Positions 26,301 to 39,092 of a stretch of DNA of 57,409 nucleotides are shown piece after piece; positions within the stretch are counted from its first letter, which is position 1; each line of letters starts with the position of its first letter. The stretch comes from Spongospora subterranea. Lineage: Eukaryota; Endomyxa; Phytomyxea; Plasmodiophorida; Plasmodiophoridae. A program made the position numbers and the translations under genes. The DNA lies in the NCBI GenBank assembly GCA_900404475.1, contig OUQQ01000045.1, forward strand, positions 1-57,409, written 5' to 3'. Below the pieces are notes generated by a model that saw only the letters and a list, made by a program, of their open reading frames with translations, was not told the DNA's origin and ran no database searches.

Positions 26301-29300
26301 TTCGTTAGGTTTTAGCGAATGCGAATTTACATATAACAACCTTCAAAGAATTCAAAAGAGGTATCAGACTGGCAGGTGCATCAGTGGCAGACACAGGAAT
26401 TATGACATTCTCGGCATAATCCGTATTGCAAGCAACTTGAAAAAGCAGCTGCCGCACGTAATTGGCTTGCGACTCACTATGATCCGGACGATGCAAGATT
26501 GCAAGTAATTGAGGAACAACATCTACCCATGTTATGGCCGGTGGAAAACAATTGTGAGTAACAAATCCTCGATCGATCAACGCCACAGCAAAGAGAGCAT
26601 CATGATATGAATACTGATCACATAACGATGAAACGATAAGCTAGAGGGCAAATAAGATACACATATTTTCGCAAATGGCCGGAACACTACCTGAGATGCA
26701 CGCTGGAACAGTTCATATGAGCGAGACGCTAACGATGCAATCTGGTTTAACAAACGCGACCCCGATTCAAACTGGTCCCAATCGATCTCCATTCCCAAAG
26801 ACCTCGACACAATATTACGGATCTATAGCATGATTAGCTCATCGGACTTTACAACAATAAGATTTAGACCTTTTGTTCGTCCATAGGTCCTACTCCATTG
26901 CATAACTCAGCATTGATCGCGGCAAACGCACTGTCAATAGCTTCGGATTCTGATGTAGGAAGAAACATGTGCATGACCTCCGCGATCATCTGAAAAAGTT
27001 TCTGCAGAAAATGTTCAATCATTTCCAAGAAAAAAAAACATATGCTCACCGAAGCATTTGCTGGTTTTTTCTGGTGTGCAATCTCACGAATCGCATTCAA
27101 CCATCCAGGGGATCGGACATCTGCGACGTCAGCGCACCATCTGGCGAAATAGCTGCTGTTACGTAGGACTGAAAATAAAGGGACGTTAGAAAAACTGTGC
27201 CATGAAGTTCCGTACTGACCTGTCGAGGTTGTAAAAATGTACTCTTGTAGATCAACAACGCTTTCAAAATTGTTGTTGCAAAAAATTTCATCGGTCCTCA
27301 TACATTCTTCCGAAGCAGAATCAAGCATGAGAAGATGGCACCCAAGGTGAGACGAATTGTGCAGTAGATCCCAGAGTTCCGGTGTATGTGAACTACATGA
27401 AGTTTCTGTGATGGAGAAAACCTGAAACCGTAGTTCTAGTGTTATATCAGAACAAGAGAGCGCCAGCGATGAAAGCTTAGCAGTCATGCGATGATTATTG
27501 TGAACCCTCGCACACTTCAGCAAATCAGCTAAAATCGAAAGGCGAGGGAAACACGCATGCAGCTCTGATAAAATGTGCAGCGGAGCAGGGCTTAAAACGT
27601 TGAAACACGCATCACGACCCGCGATAAAACTTTGCAAAATTTGGTCTGTTATTTAGGTTGATAAGATTTCAGACAACATTTGATAACAGTGGACGTACGG
27701 TACGCAATGATATTCTGCATTTCAAAAGCAGAGCAACATAATGTAGAGGTTTGATTCGAAAAGTAAATAAATTTCTGAAGATCAGACCGCGTCTCATCGC
27801 TGAGAGCATTATATCCAACAGCTCTAATCCGAGTACACCATAGTTGGCAGTGCCTCTGGATCAGAGACGGCTCAGAAGCTTTCAACAGTTCGGCCTGCAC
27901 GTTGTTAGAAAATACAAAGAAGATGCGAGCCCACTACCTGAAGTTCCTCCCAGTGACATTCAAGCAAAGAAGCGGACGACTCGACGTTTCCCTGGTCGAG
28001 AAGCTGCGATGATCGAATTGATAACATGTGAATAAAAGAATTCGCCGTTGGAGCCTGAAAACATGGTATTAGAGATGATTAATTGTTTATGATTATACAA
28101 CGCGCTTACATTCAAAAGAGAATCCGTAGAAACATCCACTAGATCCCATTGCCGTAAAGCATGAGAACAATCGGCAATACCACTCCAAGCCAAGTCGATA
28201 TGTTCTAAATCAGTAGCTGTCCTAATCGCATCTGCATATGCGGTTGCCGCATCTTCCATCCTGGAGATCGATTGAAAATGCAAACCCATAAGGAGGTCGT
28301 TTACGGTTTGCGACACGTTTATTTGATGAGTTTTCAGCCTGACAAATAATGAGCTTTGATAACGGTAACAATGAAAATTACCATATAGAAAGGGCTGGAA
28401 TATCGCCCGTCATTAATCTTGCTTGCCGAAGAGCAGAGGCTAAAGGCAAAACCACGGCGCCCGGGTCAAAATGCATGACATCCTGGAGATATTCAGCCCG
28501 CTGAATCGAGAAGGGAATACTCATTGTAAGGCGAAGTAAATGTGGCTGCATACGGTCAAAGAACGACTCGCACACGGCACGATTGGAGATGAAAAATCTA
28601 AATATGGTCAGAAAAAAGCAGAGCAACAACGACCAGCAACTAACGGGGCAACCGATGGAAATGGGGATGGTACCACAAGACTTTGAAGGGCAGCTATCGC
28701 TGTTAGGCGACGTAAATGAAAAAAAACCGACATCATTAAAACAGCTGGATAAGGATCCAGGCAATTCAATACGTTCTGACAAAGATGCTCTAATGTCTGA
28801 ACAGGTTTCCCTGAAAAGTAAGAGACGTTAGCGATAATTTTCCACCATTAATGGTTTACCTGTGGTGCGAAGCTTATCGTGAACAAGGGTTTTCGAAACA
28901 TCAATAGTCAAGCACTGCATGGTCTCATAATCATTGTTATATCGATCAGCCGAAAGAATCTCATCTAAAGCAATAATGTACTCTTGCCCTGACAGGACAT
29001 TATGGGACTGAAGTCGATCTCTGAGAACCTTGATTTGAATTTCACCGAAGCAAGAGCTCGAAAGATATGTATCTTCCGGCGAATAAACAGAGACGGAAAC
29101 CAATAAATCCTAGGCCTCCATGTAAGTAAGGTTCAATGTAAAAAATAGAAATGTAACCTTGGCAGCAAATTCAACAGCACAATCATCAGGCGCAGAGTGA
29201 ATCCGATGCCAAAGAACGCGAGTCCGTAAAGATATGAAACTTCCCCATGGGACACGGCCCAGCCGGGTAAAGCATTCAAACACGGATTGACGAAGAGTTT

Positions 29301-30974
29301 CAGACCGATTTTTGGATAATCTCGTCAGAGATTCACCAATATCGTCCCAAAACTTCGAAGCAATATGAGATAATTTTTGCAACCAACTAGAAAAGAACGC
29401 GGGGAAAAACGCTGGAGCGAACGAAGAACGAAGCAAAGATGTAGCAAGAACTTGTAATTGAGTTTCCTCTGGAAAGCGATCAGATTCATGTCGAAGTATA
29501 TTGTGAAGTAAAAAATTTAGGATCACAAAATCGTCAATGCATTTCCCTGAAATAAGCCACGATGAAAGCATGAAGGCTAGATTCCATTCAGATTTGATTA
29601 TAACCCGTAGCAGGAAAAGACGTTGAGAATGTGGAAATATCTGGATAAAGTCAGGTAACTGAATCAGTAAAAGAGTAAAAAAAATTACATGGTTTCCCGA
29701 TAATATTTGGGATAATAACTCTGAGCAAACCATGCTCATAGCATCCGATGATAATGACGAAAGCGCAGTGGCTAACAGTTTGCAAATTGCGGGCTCTGTA
29801 GAAATGCATTCAAAAGAGCGTCATCTGCACAAACTTATCATTCACCATGTGCCTCCGCCAAGAAATCGTTGCCAAGCAACGCAAACGCCTCTCGCACAAG
29901 CTCAACCGTAACGCCTCGCAAATTTACTAGCAAAGTCAAAATAGATGAGCATTGACTGGTGAGGTTCAGAACGGTTCTTTTGGATTTGAACGCTAAACGT
30001 TCCGAGAGCCTTCGAAAAGTGATGCGGAGAAGGCATGAAAAGACCTCAAGATCTTGACCTGATGTTTCAATAAACTCGGAAAGTTCCTCTATAAAAACGT
30101 CAGTTGCAAAAGTGTAATAAAATGTATCCAGCATACTGGTCGCAGTGAAAAGAATTTGAGAATTCCAAGCAGCAGGCGATGATGCGATGGATTCAAGAAA
30201 ACTGCACATAGTTGCGGCATAGATAGGCGGGTTATCAACTCCGACAAGCACCGAGTGAAACATCCTAGAGTGTGTTTAAGAGATTAGTTTGCAAACAGTA
30301 AAATTCAATAACCCAATCGAGGAGACAGTGTCCTGCGAACACGGATTTTGTAGAACTCGTTGAGCAAACAGCTCCAGCGATTGAAGCGCAAATCGTGGAT
30401 GTTCAGACCAAAGCTGTTTAGATGATCTCACCATGTCTGACGACGGTTAAGATACGTGTTTTGAAACGAGACCGAGAGCAGAAGGAATACCGTGTATAAG
30501 CGAAATCTCCTCGGCACTTAAGGATTCTATTGATTCGTTAGAAAATAAGGCAAAAACAAACCCGACAATCGTTTGAAAGTGCGGTTTGCAGTGAAGTGGC
30601 CTCTGCAGGCAAAGCTGGCACGCAATCCGAACGGAAAGCGACTTTGATATATCGACGCCTTTATGAATTATGAATTCAACCAGACCATCGACAAGCAGTT
30701 GATCTCGACCATCCACAAAGTTCAAGGTATTGTTTGCGACAATCTACGCTTTTGCTAAGACACGTCAACGAGGGAGGGTGTAGCTTGAACACACCTCATT
30801 CAATGCTGCCATGGCGAAGAGTTGCTTATCAGGCAGTGACGACACAGCTCCATTGACGACTTTGCCTTGCAAATGGCGCAATAACCGCATCTCAGTATGA
30901 GCTCTCGTGGAGATATCAGAATCCCCAAAGTGAGAAGCAACGCGATTGCAAACTGCGCCCAGTAAACGAGCCAT
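23335..30974 (-). CDS. SMG1: SMG1-type PI3K-related kinase
   Basis: Large multi-exon gene; not all introns were resolved and the 5' end may lie beyond ATG 30974. The kinase of nonsense-mediated decay that phosphorylates UPF1. Diagnostic parts near the 3' end: ITFRGTDGCLYTYLLKGRED and NIDQRVLQISAYVNH (about 25640-25480, ATP-binding lobe), catalytic loop IGYILGVGDRHLGNILV with an intron inside (about 24930-24805), IHIDF, then LSLRVPETVPFRLTPSL and ILQSFRNNPLFEW (24710-24510), and a C-terminal FATC domain TKRVKEATNKHNLA, EGWAAWI (stop 23335). The RVPE.VPFR phrase and the GW.AW ending fit SMG1 rather than TOR, ATM or ATR. The upstream 5 kb encode helical, HEAT/FAT-like sequence. Catalytic residues are intact. 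Confidence 0.88.
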
Positions 30975-31029
30975 TGGTTGTCCATTGTTTATATTTCTAA
31001 AAAATAAACTCCTTAGAATTTGAAAATTG

Positions 31030-31642
31030 ACATTTACGAGTTATAAAGAGAACAACCTTGACTCAAATCCGCTTTCAAGACAGGAAACAAGCGAAGAATA
31101 ATGTTCAAGTAACGTTTGGATTTGAACATGATGTTCAAGGATCTGTATTAATCACAAACTATATTGATGAACCTGTTTGCGACACAAATAAACCACAACG
31201 CACATCTCTGGCGCGATCAAGCCTTATAGCCAGAGAAGTTTGGTGCTGGTCACTAGAGACTGTCAAAGACCACAGGAGCTTCAACGCCGCCTGGATCTGT
31301 ATCTGGTCAGACACCGTGCTAATGATTGGAGTAAAACCAGAGCATCCGCTCCCGATACCCGTTCCCGAGATTTAAACAAAGCCACAGACGCACGGGATTG
31401 CCGGATTGAATTGTGATGATTGGTTCGGCCTTTAGTGACTATTGCGCAGCCAACTTAGCATGACTGGCTCGTCTCATCACTCAACAAAAAAGTTTGAACA
31501 TAAAAAAAAGTTCGTAACGAATCTGGCTTTTGAGGGCGAGAACCGAATTGGACGGCAGATAATACCGCTGTACCGACTTGATGGCGCAAATATGTTATTT
31601 AGCTGAACGAATATAGATATACATGATTTACAATAAATACAA
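31030..31642. other. Region upstream of SMG1
   Basis: Open frames on both strands (plus 31058-31375; minus about 31410-31290 with LARCLTRYRSRRR). A TTTTTTAG acceptor precedes the SMG1 ATG on the minus strand, so an upstream SMG1 exon may be here. Not resolved. Confidence 0.3.
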
Positions 31643-32573
31643 CTAGATGGGCCCGAACTGGGCCATACGGTCTTCGAACAGGTTGACGATGGATATCCGA
31701 GGGATAGACCGTGTCGTCTGTGATGATGACCCGAAGTACCGGCTGAGCCCATTTGATCGTGAATGATTGGGGTCGAGGAGGTGGCCGTTGTTGGGATGGT
31801 CAGCTGAACTTTGACATACTGTGATGTTATCGCTTCCTGGGATATCTGGGCTTTCTGGAACCGAAGTCACAAAACCGTCGATTCCACTTGAGGAAGCAGT
31901 GTTTCGGCACGTTCCATTATCGCTCACGGGACGAACTTGATGCCGAAACCGATCAAATGTCGGGGTCTCAAATACACACGATGGGAACGTTGAACTATTC
32001 GGTAGGGTTGGATGTGGACTAGGTGTACGAGGCGATTGTTGAACGAAGACGGCGCTTCGGCTGCGAACATGAGGTGGCGATGAGAATCTTGAAGCTTGAT
32101 CGGACCGATGAGTGAGGCCGTTGTTCGTAGGAGATGAGGGTTCGTCGCTCAAACAATTGTCATCTTCGTCTGACGACGAGACAATTCGCCTCCTCACTCT
32201 GCGCTCATGAAGCAGATTCCCTTGGGGAAGGCGTCCTGTGGACAATTGCCGCCCAATGGCGCGAGGCGTTGACACGTTGCGCAACCGACGGCGGCGAGCT
32301 GGCGCTTCTGTCTCTATCTCCCCTTCTGCTGCTATAAATCCATCTCCGTCATCATATTCAGATAGAATATATTGATCGTACTCGGCCAGTTCTTCCAAGT
32401 CTTCGACCCCTTCTTTACGATGTTTTTTTTTCAGTTAGTCGACCAGATCAATGTCCCTTAACCGCTTACCTTGATCGTGCTCGTTCTGTATCTGATTGCG
32501 ATTCTCGACTTTAATACTGACTTTCCCAGATATTATGTGCGAAAAGCGAGTTTTACATCTACCATGGTTGCAT
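31643..32573 (-). CDS. Low-complexity Asp/Ser/Pro-rich protein
   Basis: Three exons by frame continuity: 32563-32573, 32470-32516 and 31643-32412, giving 275 residues. No domain recognised. The N-terminal half is acidic (LEELAEYDQYILSEYDDGDG), followed by basic RRRRLRN and a casein-kinase-like RRIVSSSDEDDN. The rest is Ser/Pro/Asn-rich, probably disordered, with a last hydrophobic/basic element ISIVNLFEDRMAQFGP. The tiny first exon (11 bases) is uncertain. Looks like a nuclear regulatory or adaptor protein, but function is unknown. Confidence 0.55.
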
Positions 32574-32599
32574 CAGGGGAACCGCGTGGTTGAGAGCCC

Positions 32600-33211
32600 T
32601 GCGTAGATCTTACAAGGGGCATAAGTTGGTGACGACCGCCCATTGTTCAAGGCAATGTCGGCACATGATATGGCTGCATGACGCCGGGCGTGAAGGCAGA
32701 AATGGCTTAGACAAGCATATGGCACAGCAGAGCGGCTCTGGCTCTGACATCATCAATACATTATTCGTCACGCACTACAAATGACCAAGGGACGGGGCCA
32801 GCGATCATCTTCACGACGAACCCCAAATACAAAAGTCGATCAAAAATCGGGTAAATCCGCTCAAGTTGGTCTTCACACGTGACTACCATCAGCAATGGAG
32901 GGAAAGTCGATCAAAAATCGTTGTAGTTAATCGACGGAAACGTCCAGTAATAAATATTCGAACACATTTTCGAACTCAGACCAGTATTACTATAAACAAG
33001 CAGAAGTCGACGAGGGAATATCGTGTTTGTCGACAATGATAACGGGACGGGCACGATGGCGCACACATTCATTGATTAACAATCACTGAAGGTGTTAACG
33101 GTGCCTTGAATCATCAAATCAACCCTCACCATAGTGATCCTTACGAGCCGAGATATCAACGTAAACTCTGGAAGCTGCGAAAGGGCGGATTCGCAAGGCT
33201 GATAAATTGGT
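32600..33211. other. Gene-free stretch
   Basis: No supported coding. The phrase AAGTCGATCAAAAATCG occurs twice (about 32830 and 32908). Confidence 0.45.
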
Positions 33212-33799
33212 TTATATATGTGGTCTCCAGGACTCGATCCATTGGATAATACGCATTGTGTTTTGTTCCATCTCGTCTGGCGTGTTGCTTTGTAGTTCAT
33301 GAACGATATCAGGATCGAAATTTTCGCGAGCTTCGTCGAGACAGACTTGCATAATTTCAGCCTCGATGTTCTCCGAGATCTTGTTTTGCGCATATTTACG
33401 GTTTTCGAGGCGTTCGTACAGAACGGAATTGTCAGTCCTTAGAACGATAATTAGATCGATGACGTCTTCTGGAAACGCATATGATGTGTGGAAATCGATC
33501 AAATTCCCCCCTTGTTGCAGCTGCGGTGTCAAGATCGAAAGCAACTACAATCAAAGCCCCTGTATTAGAACCGGGGGCGAACGCCTGTATTTCCCGCCCA
33601 CCTTGTCTTCATCCAAAATAAAACAGTCGAACTCTTCATTGCGCCCTTCATAGCACTGATACTCTTTGACGATGGTACCCACCTCGACATGGACCAATCC
33701 CGTTGCCAACTTCACCAATTCGCAGATTGTTGATTTTCCGCAGCCTGGCGTCCCCGTGATGAGGATGTTTGGACGGCTCCGTTGCGCCCGAGATTCCAT
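33212..33799 (-). CDS. AK6: Adenylate kinase 6 / Fap7
   Basis: Nuclear ATPase/adenylate kinase needed for 18S rRNA 3' cleavage and 40S maturation. Two exons, 33602-33799 and 33212-33544 (57-base intron), give 176 residues, the family size. Visible: ILITGTPGCGKST (P-loop), HVEVGTIVKE, FDCFILDEDK, then GGNLIDFHTSYAFPEDV, LIIVLRTDNSVLYERLE, and NTMRIIQWIESW near the end. The DFH and LRTD..VLYERL phrases are AK6-specific. Complete and intact. Confidence 0.95.
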
Positions 33800-34281
33800 C
33801 GTTTTCCAGTCCTGAAGATTTTGGGGATTTTCGTGGATCCCGTCACGGACTTTTATCCCTTGATGTTGATTGATCGAGTGTCAACGATAAGGATGATCTC
33901 AAAGATTAAATCTGCGTCACATTCACATTGTTTCAAGGTAAATGCTCTGTTGTACTAACTATAATTACGCGGTTCTCGGGAGCTGCGGTATGCAAAAAGC
34001 ATAGCGGTATTAAAATTTCAACGTTTTTCCTATTTTTATACAAAGCCATTGTATACAAAGGTTTTCAATTGTAGCAAAAATGGTCACCATTGGTCGCATT
34101 ATGTCCAAGAATGTGTTGGGTTGTGTGTTCTGGCCCTCGTGGCCGTGCGTGTGTCGTCGTTCAAACTTCAAACTGTAGTTGGTAACGGGTGCGCAGTGCG
34201 TGGGGGCTGCGGATTGCCAACCCCACTGGTAACTTCGGCGACGGACGGAGTCTGTTGTGTGACCAGGTTCATTCGTCACCG

Positions 34282-34753
34282 ATGTTGGCGACATTCTGCA
34301 AATATCGCCGCTTACTATCCGCTGTCGCGTCCGACGCAGTCGATGAAACTGTAAAAAAAGTGAAAACGAAGGGGAAAAATTTCTACGAAGTTGCCGATAA
34401 ACTAGTCGGCGGTGGAAAAGGACTAAATTTGTCTCGAAGTCTATGGCGCCGTTATCCAGAGCCTTGCTATTGGACCGTTTCGCGAGTCAAGTTCAGTAAG
34501 GTAGTGATTCAAGGAAGACAAACTACCTTGAATACTTTTTTAAAATGAATTTTTCTAGCATGGTCATACTCCAAAAGCGTGGGGAACGCTAACTTGGCGA
34601 GGGGTACCCGAAGAAAGGGTTAGGGAAATACGAGGAACACACAAACGACAATGGCGCGTATTCGAGGCCCAAACACCCCAGGAGGAAAAACCAACGGATG
34701 CCGCGAGAATAGAGCAGGAGCAATGATTTCATCTTTGTATCAGTTTATATAAA
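34282..34753 (+). CDS. MRPS34: Mitochondrial ribosomal protein mS34
   Basis: Two exons, 34282-34500 and 34559-34753 (58-base intron), give 137 residues. The C-terminal core matches mS34: EPCYWTVSRVKFS, then HGHTPKAWGTLTWRG and VREIRGTHKRQWRVFE. The short N-terminus LATFCKYRRLLS may be a targeting peptide. ATG 34282 is the first in frame. The last 20 residues lack a clear counterpart. Component of the mitochondrial small subunit. Confidence 0.82.
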
Positions 34754-34842
34754 TAAATACGACAATGGCCATGATATTGGGTTGCGGAAGACGTGGCCAA
34801 TATATACAATTAATGGATAAAAACGATGCAGTTAAATAAATA

Positions 34843-36617
34843 TTATTTACGCTTGATCTTCTTCGGGGAACCCGCCTGACGCTTGCAGCGCAGGCAACAG
34901 CAACAGAGGAACCAGGCGATCCTGATCACGAGCAGGACTGACCTTTTGATGGGGACGCCGATCATTTCACAGACAGCAATCGCTTCCAACAGGAAGAACG
35001 CTGCACAGTAGACAAGACAGGAATATTGCTAGGTTAACAAACAAGGAAATTAACAAAAATGGAATGGATATGAAATGTTGCGATTGTGTCGGACCTGAGG
35101 TTCGGGAAAACCTGTGCCCAAATCAACGTGAGCGAGACCCAGCAGCGACGAGACTGCCGGAAGTGTGGAACAAAGAAGGAGAAGGAACGTATTCCTCGCA
35201 AGAACCTCTTGCGTCTTTGACCTTGAGTGATTTGTCAATCCGGCAGCCCATTTGAAAATCCAGCTATCCAGGGCGGCGGTCGAGACGGCAACAAATAAGT
35301 ACATGACCAAGGACATGTCGGAGATGAACAACACGACGGACGAAATTTGCGGGCGCCACATCTTGCGAAACATTCCATCAATTTCCACGTTGAAAATTCG
35401 ATAGATAATCATTGAAATAAAATCCTCACACCTCGCGGCTGCCCTGATCGCGATTCCAATGGGAAATAGAATCGATATAAAAGACATTAGACAGGCTACA
35501 ATGTTCTGAACCACAGTTTGACAGCGCCATCTATGTCGAACCGCATCTGAATGTAGAGTTTGCAATTCGTGAAGTCGTTTTTCTAAATCTTCGGTCAGCA
35601 CATCCTCTGCCACTCCGGCGCACAGAACGTTTCTTGTTGTGTAATCGTCAATATACGGCTTTTGACTACGGTTTGCGGCTTCAATTTGCTGTAGAATAGC
35701 TTCCAGTTCGAATTCGTATGAGGCTAGAACGTCGGAATCAAGGGGAACCGGCCAAGGGACGAATAAACAATAAGCGTCACGAAGAAGCCTAGGGAACCCG
35801 TGTCGAAAGTAGACCAGATAGGCCAACAGGCCAGGAATTTGAAACGCGTACCCGCTCATGAGAAACCCAGCCTCAAACGGTTGTCCGGTTACCATAAACT
35901 GAAATTGGGAATAGAAAACAGTTAAGAGAGGAAATATTTGACGACGTTGTAAAGCGGCAAACCTGAAGGATGGCAAGAGATCCATGGAACGAAATAGCGA
36001 TTAGCGACTGGATTGTCAAAGTTTCCAGAACTCGGGACAAGAAACCACTTTGCGACGTTAATCCTTCCGCTTCTTCATAAAGAAAAGCAAAGGGAAATAC
36101 AACGAAAAATGCAACGGTTGATGCCCACGATAATCCAGTCCACGATGCTGAAACCCCATTAGTTTGAAAAAGTGATAAACGGTAAACATTCAGAAACCAG
36201 TACCTCGTAAAAACTGATATTCAACCCAGAAGAAGATGTAGTTGACCTTGAGAACGGAAGCCGAGAAAGCGGCCGCTGAGACGAATAACAAAATCCAAAG
36301 ACCGCTTAACGCCAGAACAAACGCACACAAATGAAACCTTAACGTTCGATCAGTCGTCGTTAAACGAAATCCCAAGAGCAATAAATTACGGTAATGTGAG
36401 GATGCTATGCCCTGAAAACCTGGAGGTGTTTAACCGCCCGGTAGCGCCAATATGCTGGTACGCTAGGGACATGATATATGCTACAGTAAAAAACAGGAAC
36501 GTCGCCTGAACCCAAAGGAGTTGATTTAGAACCGGAACAGATGAAAAGTACTCAACTTACGACTCCATATTTCAACTGGGTTGAAAAGGAGATCTGGGAT
36601 GAGATATCTTCCTCCAT
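34843..36617 (-). CDS. LMBR1/LIMR-family multi-pass membrane protein
   Basis: Polytopic plasma- or endosomal-membrane receptor-like family. Exon 1 is 36561-36617 (MEEDISSQISFST), followed by a hydrophobic exon (ATFLFFTVAYIMSLAYQH). Then come a segment with TLRFHLCAFVLALS, long exons with several membrane spans, a soluble loop ending EDLEKRLHELQTL, and the family's C-terminal phrase FLLLLCSTLPAVSSLLGLAH with downstream AFFLLEAIAVCEMIGVP. The tail has four consecutive Cys and a basic end (GSPKKIKRK), stop 34843-34845. The exon 2/3 junction near 36440-36400 and the junction near 35050-35010 are unresolved. Confidence 0.78.
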
Positions 36618-37508
36618 TGACCATGAATATCAGGTCGATCTGAGCGGCGCTGGGCCCGGCGACGGTAATTGTCGCGTCTTGCTGAAGATGGTGGATCGCC
36701 GTCGCCCTGCCCTCGCCCTCCTGGGTTCCCCGTCTAGGCTGATCGATAAGCCCTGGCCAGATGGGGCGAGGTCGAAACCGGTTTCATAAAGTGCCCGATA
36801 ATATATAATCTACGGAGATGAGAAGTGATCAACGGTTCAGGTCCCAACTCCCCGTACAACAAATATCCCAACGGGAAACTGCATCGATTCTGAGGGCAAA
36901 TGAGCCAACCGCATGAACTACTCTGATTATGTCCATGATATCCCCGCCCCCTTCTTGATCAATTCCCCACCGATCATTATTCGGGTTTTAGCGCCAATCC
37001 ACAGTTGGCGACCTACTAAACTGCTGCAATCACTGATTTTCTCATTACTAATCGTTCATGGCCGGGGTTGGCGAGATCACTTTCTTCGCCAACAAAAGGC
37101 TCTAAATTGATTGCCAGCAACGTTTGCTGGCAGGATATAGGTTATTGTCACTGCTATAAACAGTTCATCGGTCTCTGATTGGGTTTATTGGCAATCGTGG
37201 ACTCGGGTCGGACCCCTAATTATCAACTCAACCGTACCAACCAGGTTCTCAAATGTTGATTGGATCCCTATGATCAATGTTTACTATGGACACGCTCCAT
37301 ATAAGAAAGAACACAAGAGCCATTTGCCCAAATTTGGTCATAGATCTTTTTCGGCAGGATATCGCAAATCAATCCGTCAATATCCTGGCCTGGAGAAATC
37401 TGATTTTTGGGGATCGTTCAATGTACCACATATATCTATTGATTCACCATCTGTGTGGAAAATCTTTCACAACGAAACCCGCTGACAATTTCCACCCAAC
37501 GCATCGAT
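36618..37508. other. Intergenic
   Basis: No supported gene between the LMBR1-like start and the bZIP start. A short palindromic stretch, GCCAGCAACGTTTGCTGGC, lies at about 37112. Confidence 0.45.
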
Positions 37509-38134
37509 ATGTCGATGAATGATCGGGCCAATCCCTTCGACCTGATATCTCAGGAAATCGGACTCCCTTCAGGTAGATAATTCGTTCAACGCAAATGCGT
37601 TCTGGATTGGCGGTTCCTAGTAAGATATTTGGATTTTTTTCAGCAATGGGATTTGGCGCTCCACACCCGTATGCGTTTAGTCGTGGGCCGTCGGCTACAA
37701 TGCAAATGGATATGATTCCGGATTTGCCTCCGATGCCAATGCATGGAATGCATCAGATAATCCATGGCCCGGTGCCCAAGAAGGGCAAATCGGGAAACAC
37801 GAGGAAAGGGGACATGGAACGGATCGAAAAACGACGCAAACGGGAGCGGGAAGCAGCGGCGCGATCGCGTCAACGGAAGATGGAGCTGATCGGGACGTTA
37901 GAAGCGAAAGTGGCGATGATGAAGGACGAGATCCAGGCGCTGAAGCTCCAGGTAATGTCGCTGGGTGGGATTCCGGCAACGGGAGCGATCTCGAACGATA
38001 TGCACGACAGTAATAGTAAGAAGATGAAGGCGATACATGTGGAGGAAGAAAGGGATGCCGATCATCATATGAGCAGCCATAATGGGTCGCCAATGGCGGT
38101 TCTGAAAATGCGACCCGCTAGCAGCTCAAAGTAA
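37509..38134 (+). CDS. bZIP transcription factor, unusual basic region
   Basis: Two exons, 37509-37572 and 37644-38134 (71-base intron), give 184 residues. The first exon starts MSMNDRANPFDLIS; ATG 37595 lies inside the proposed intron. A Met/Pro-rich stretch precedes the basic region (RIEKRRKREREAAARSRQRK) and a leucine-zipper-like coiled coil with heptad L/V/M/L (LIGTLEAKVAMMKDEIQALK). The basic region keeps the invariant Arg of SRQRK, but the invariant DNA-contacting Asn is Glu (E-R-E-A-A-A-R-S-R). Ser/His/Asp-rich tail. Nuclear. Confidence 0.82.
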
Positions 38135-38443
38135 ACGGCTATTTTACTGCTTGTAGATAAATACGCAGCGTTCATTCATAAAGTATTGGCGAAATGATTG
38201 TGTTTAATTCCGAAGTTTTCTCGATGACCTTTATTGAGATCGCCGATATTCGCCAACAATTATCAAATTTTTCTGGCCGGGTTTGTCACTTGTACAGTGT
38301 TTGATGTCCGACGTCGACTGTCTATCAACTCAAGGATTGCCCATCTTGTGGCTCTCGGCCGAATGCGAACTCGGACGAACCTCCGAGTTCCCCCCTTGCT
38401 GGAGAGATTCGCTCAGGATCACATCATTCGTTATTCTGTTGTT

Positions 38444-39051
38444 ATGGCAACGACACAAGGTTTATCGAAATCCGACCAACTGAAGAGCCGATGGGCAACC
38501 GGCTGCAACTGCTGGATGGCTGGTTCGGCTCCTGTATACTTGTGCCCTCGGTCGTATCGCATGAAGGGGACGCGTCCCTTCCCTGATTTTGTCCAACCAG
38601 GAATGGTAAGGACCCGAGTATCTGCAGGTTTCGTCAAGTTGTCTCAGGCTGCTCTTAGGCTGCGTTTGAGATCACCGCTTTCAACCCATACGGGGACGCG
38701 GTCGATGACGAAGTGAACAAGAGGAGAAGCCTCGAACTGGAGATGGAGATCATTGGACGTTTTTCACCGTTTAGATGGTACCGCACGTATTTTTTCAGTG
38801 AGAACGGGTGGAGAGAAGACGGGTTCCTTTTGGTTTATCATGATAAGAGGGTTGATGATTTCAACTGGATAATGGATATGGCAAGACGATACGGCCAAGG
38901 CGCCATCTATCGATATCGTGTTGAAGAATCCGATAGAGCGGCAGGTGACCCCAGTCGAAGAAAGCTATTGCGAACAACTGTCCCGGTTCTGACTCCAAAT
39001 GTTGAATGTGAAATTGAAATGGTTGCTGACGATAACTGTTTCACTGGATGA
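38444..39051 (+). CDS. DUF3293-like protein
   Basis: Two exons, 38444-38605 and 38659-39051, with a consensus 53-base intron (GTAAGG…CTTAG) and phase 0 on both sides; 184 residues. The second exon opens with FEITAFNPYGD followed by RRSLELEMEIIGRF and later GWREDGFLLV and YGQGAIYRY, the pattern of DUF3293, a small domain of unknown function found in bacteria and some eukaryotes. The first exon is Cys/Trp-rich (WATGCNCWMAG) and unrecognised. Function unknown. Confidence 0.5.
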
Positions 39052-39092
39052 ACTACTTACTGTCAACGGAAAGCCATCGCCAATGATAATCA

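Noticed and set aside
28583..28831. Plus-strand ORF of 82 codons inside SMG1
   Set aside because: Antisense to the SMG1 exon, Lys/Asn-rich and without motif; treated as a shadow.
37595..37643. ATG at 37595 as bZIP start
   Set aside because: It lies in a 71-base intron; an upstream exon from 37509 joins in frame with a better splice consensus.
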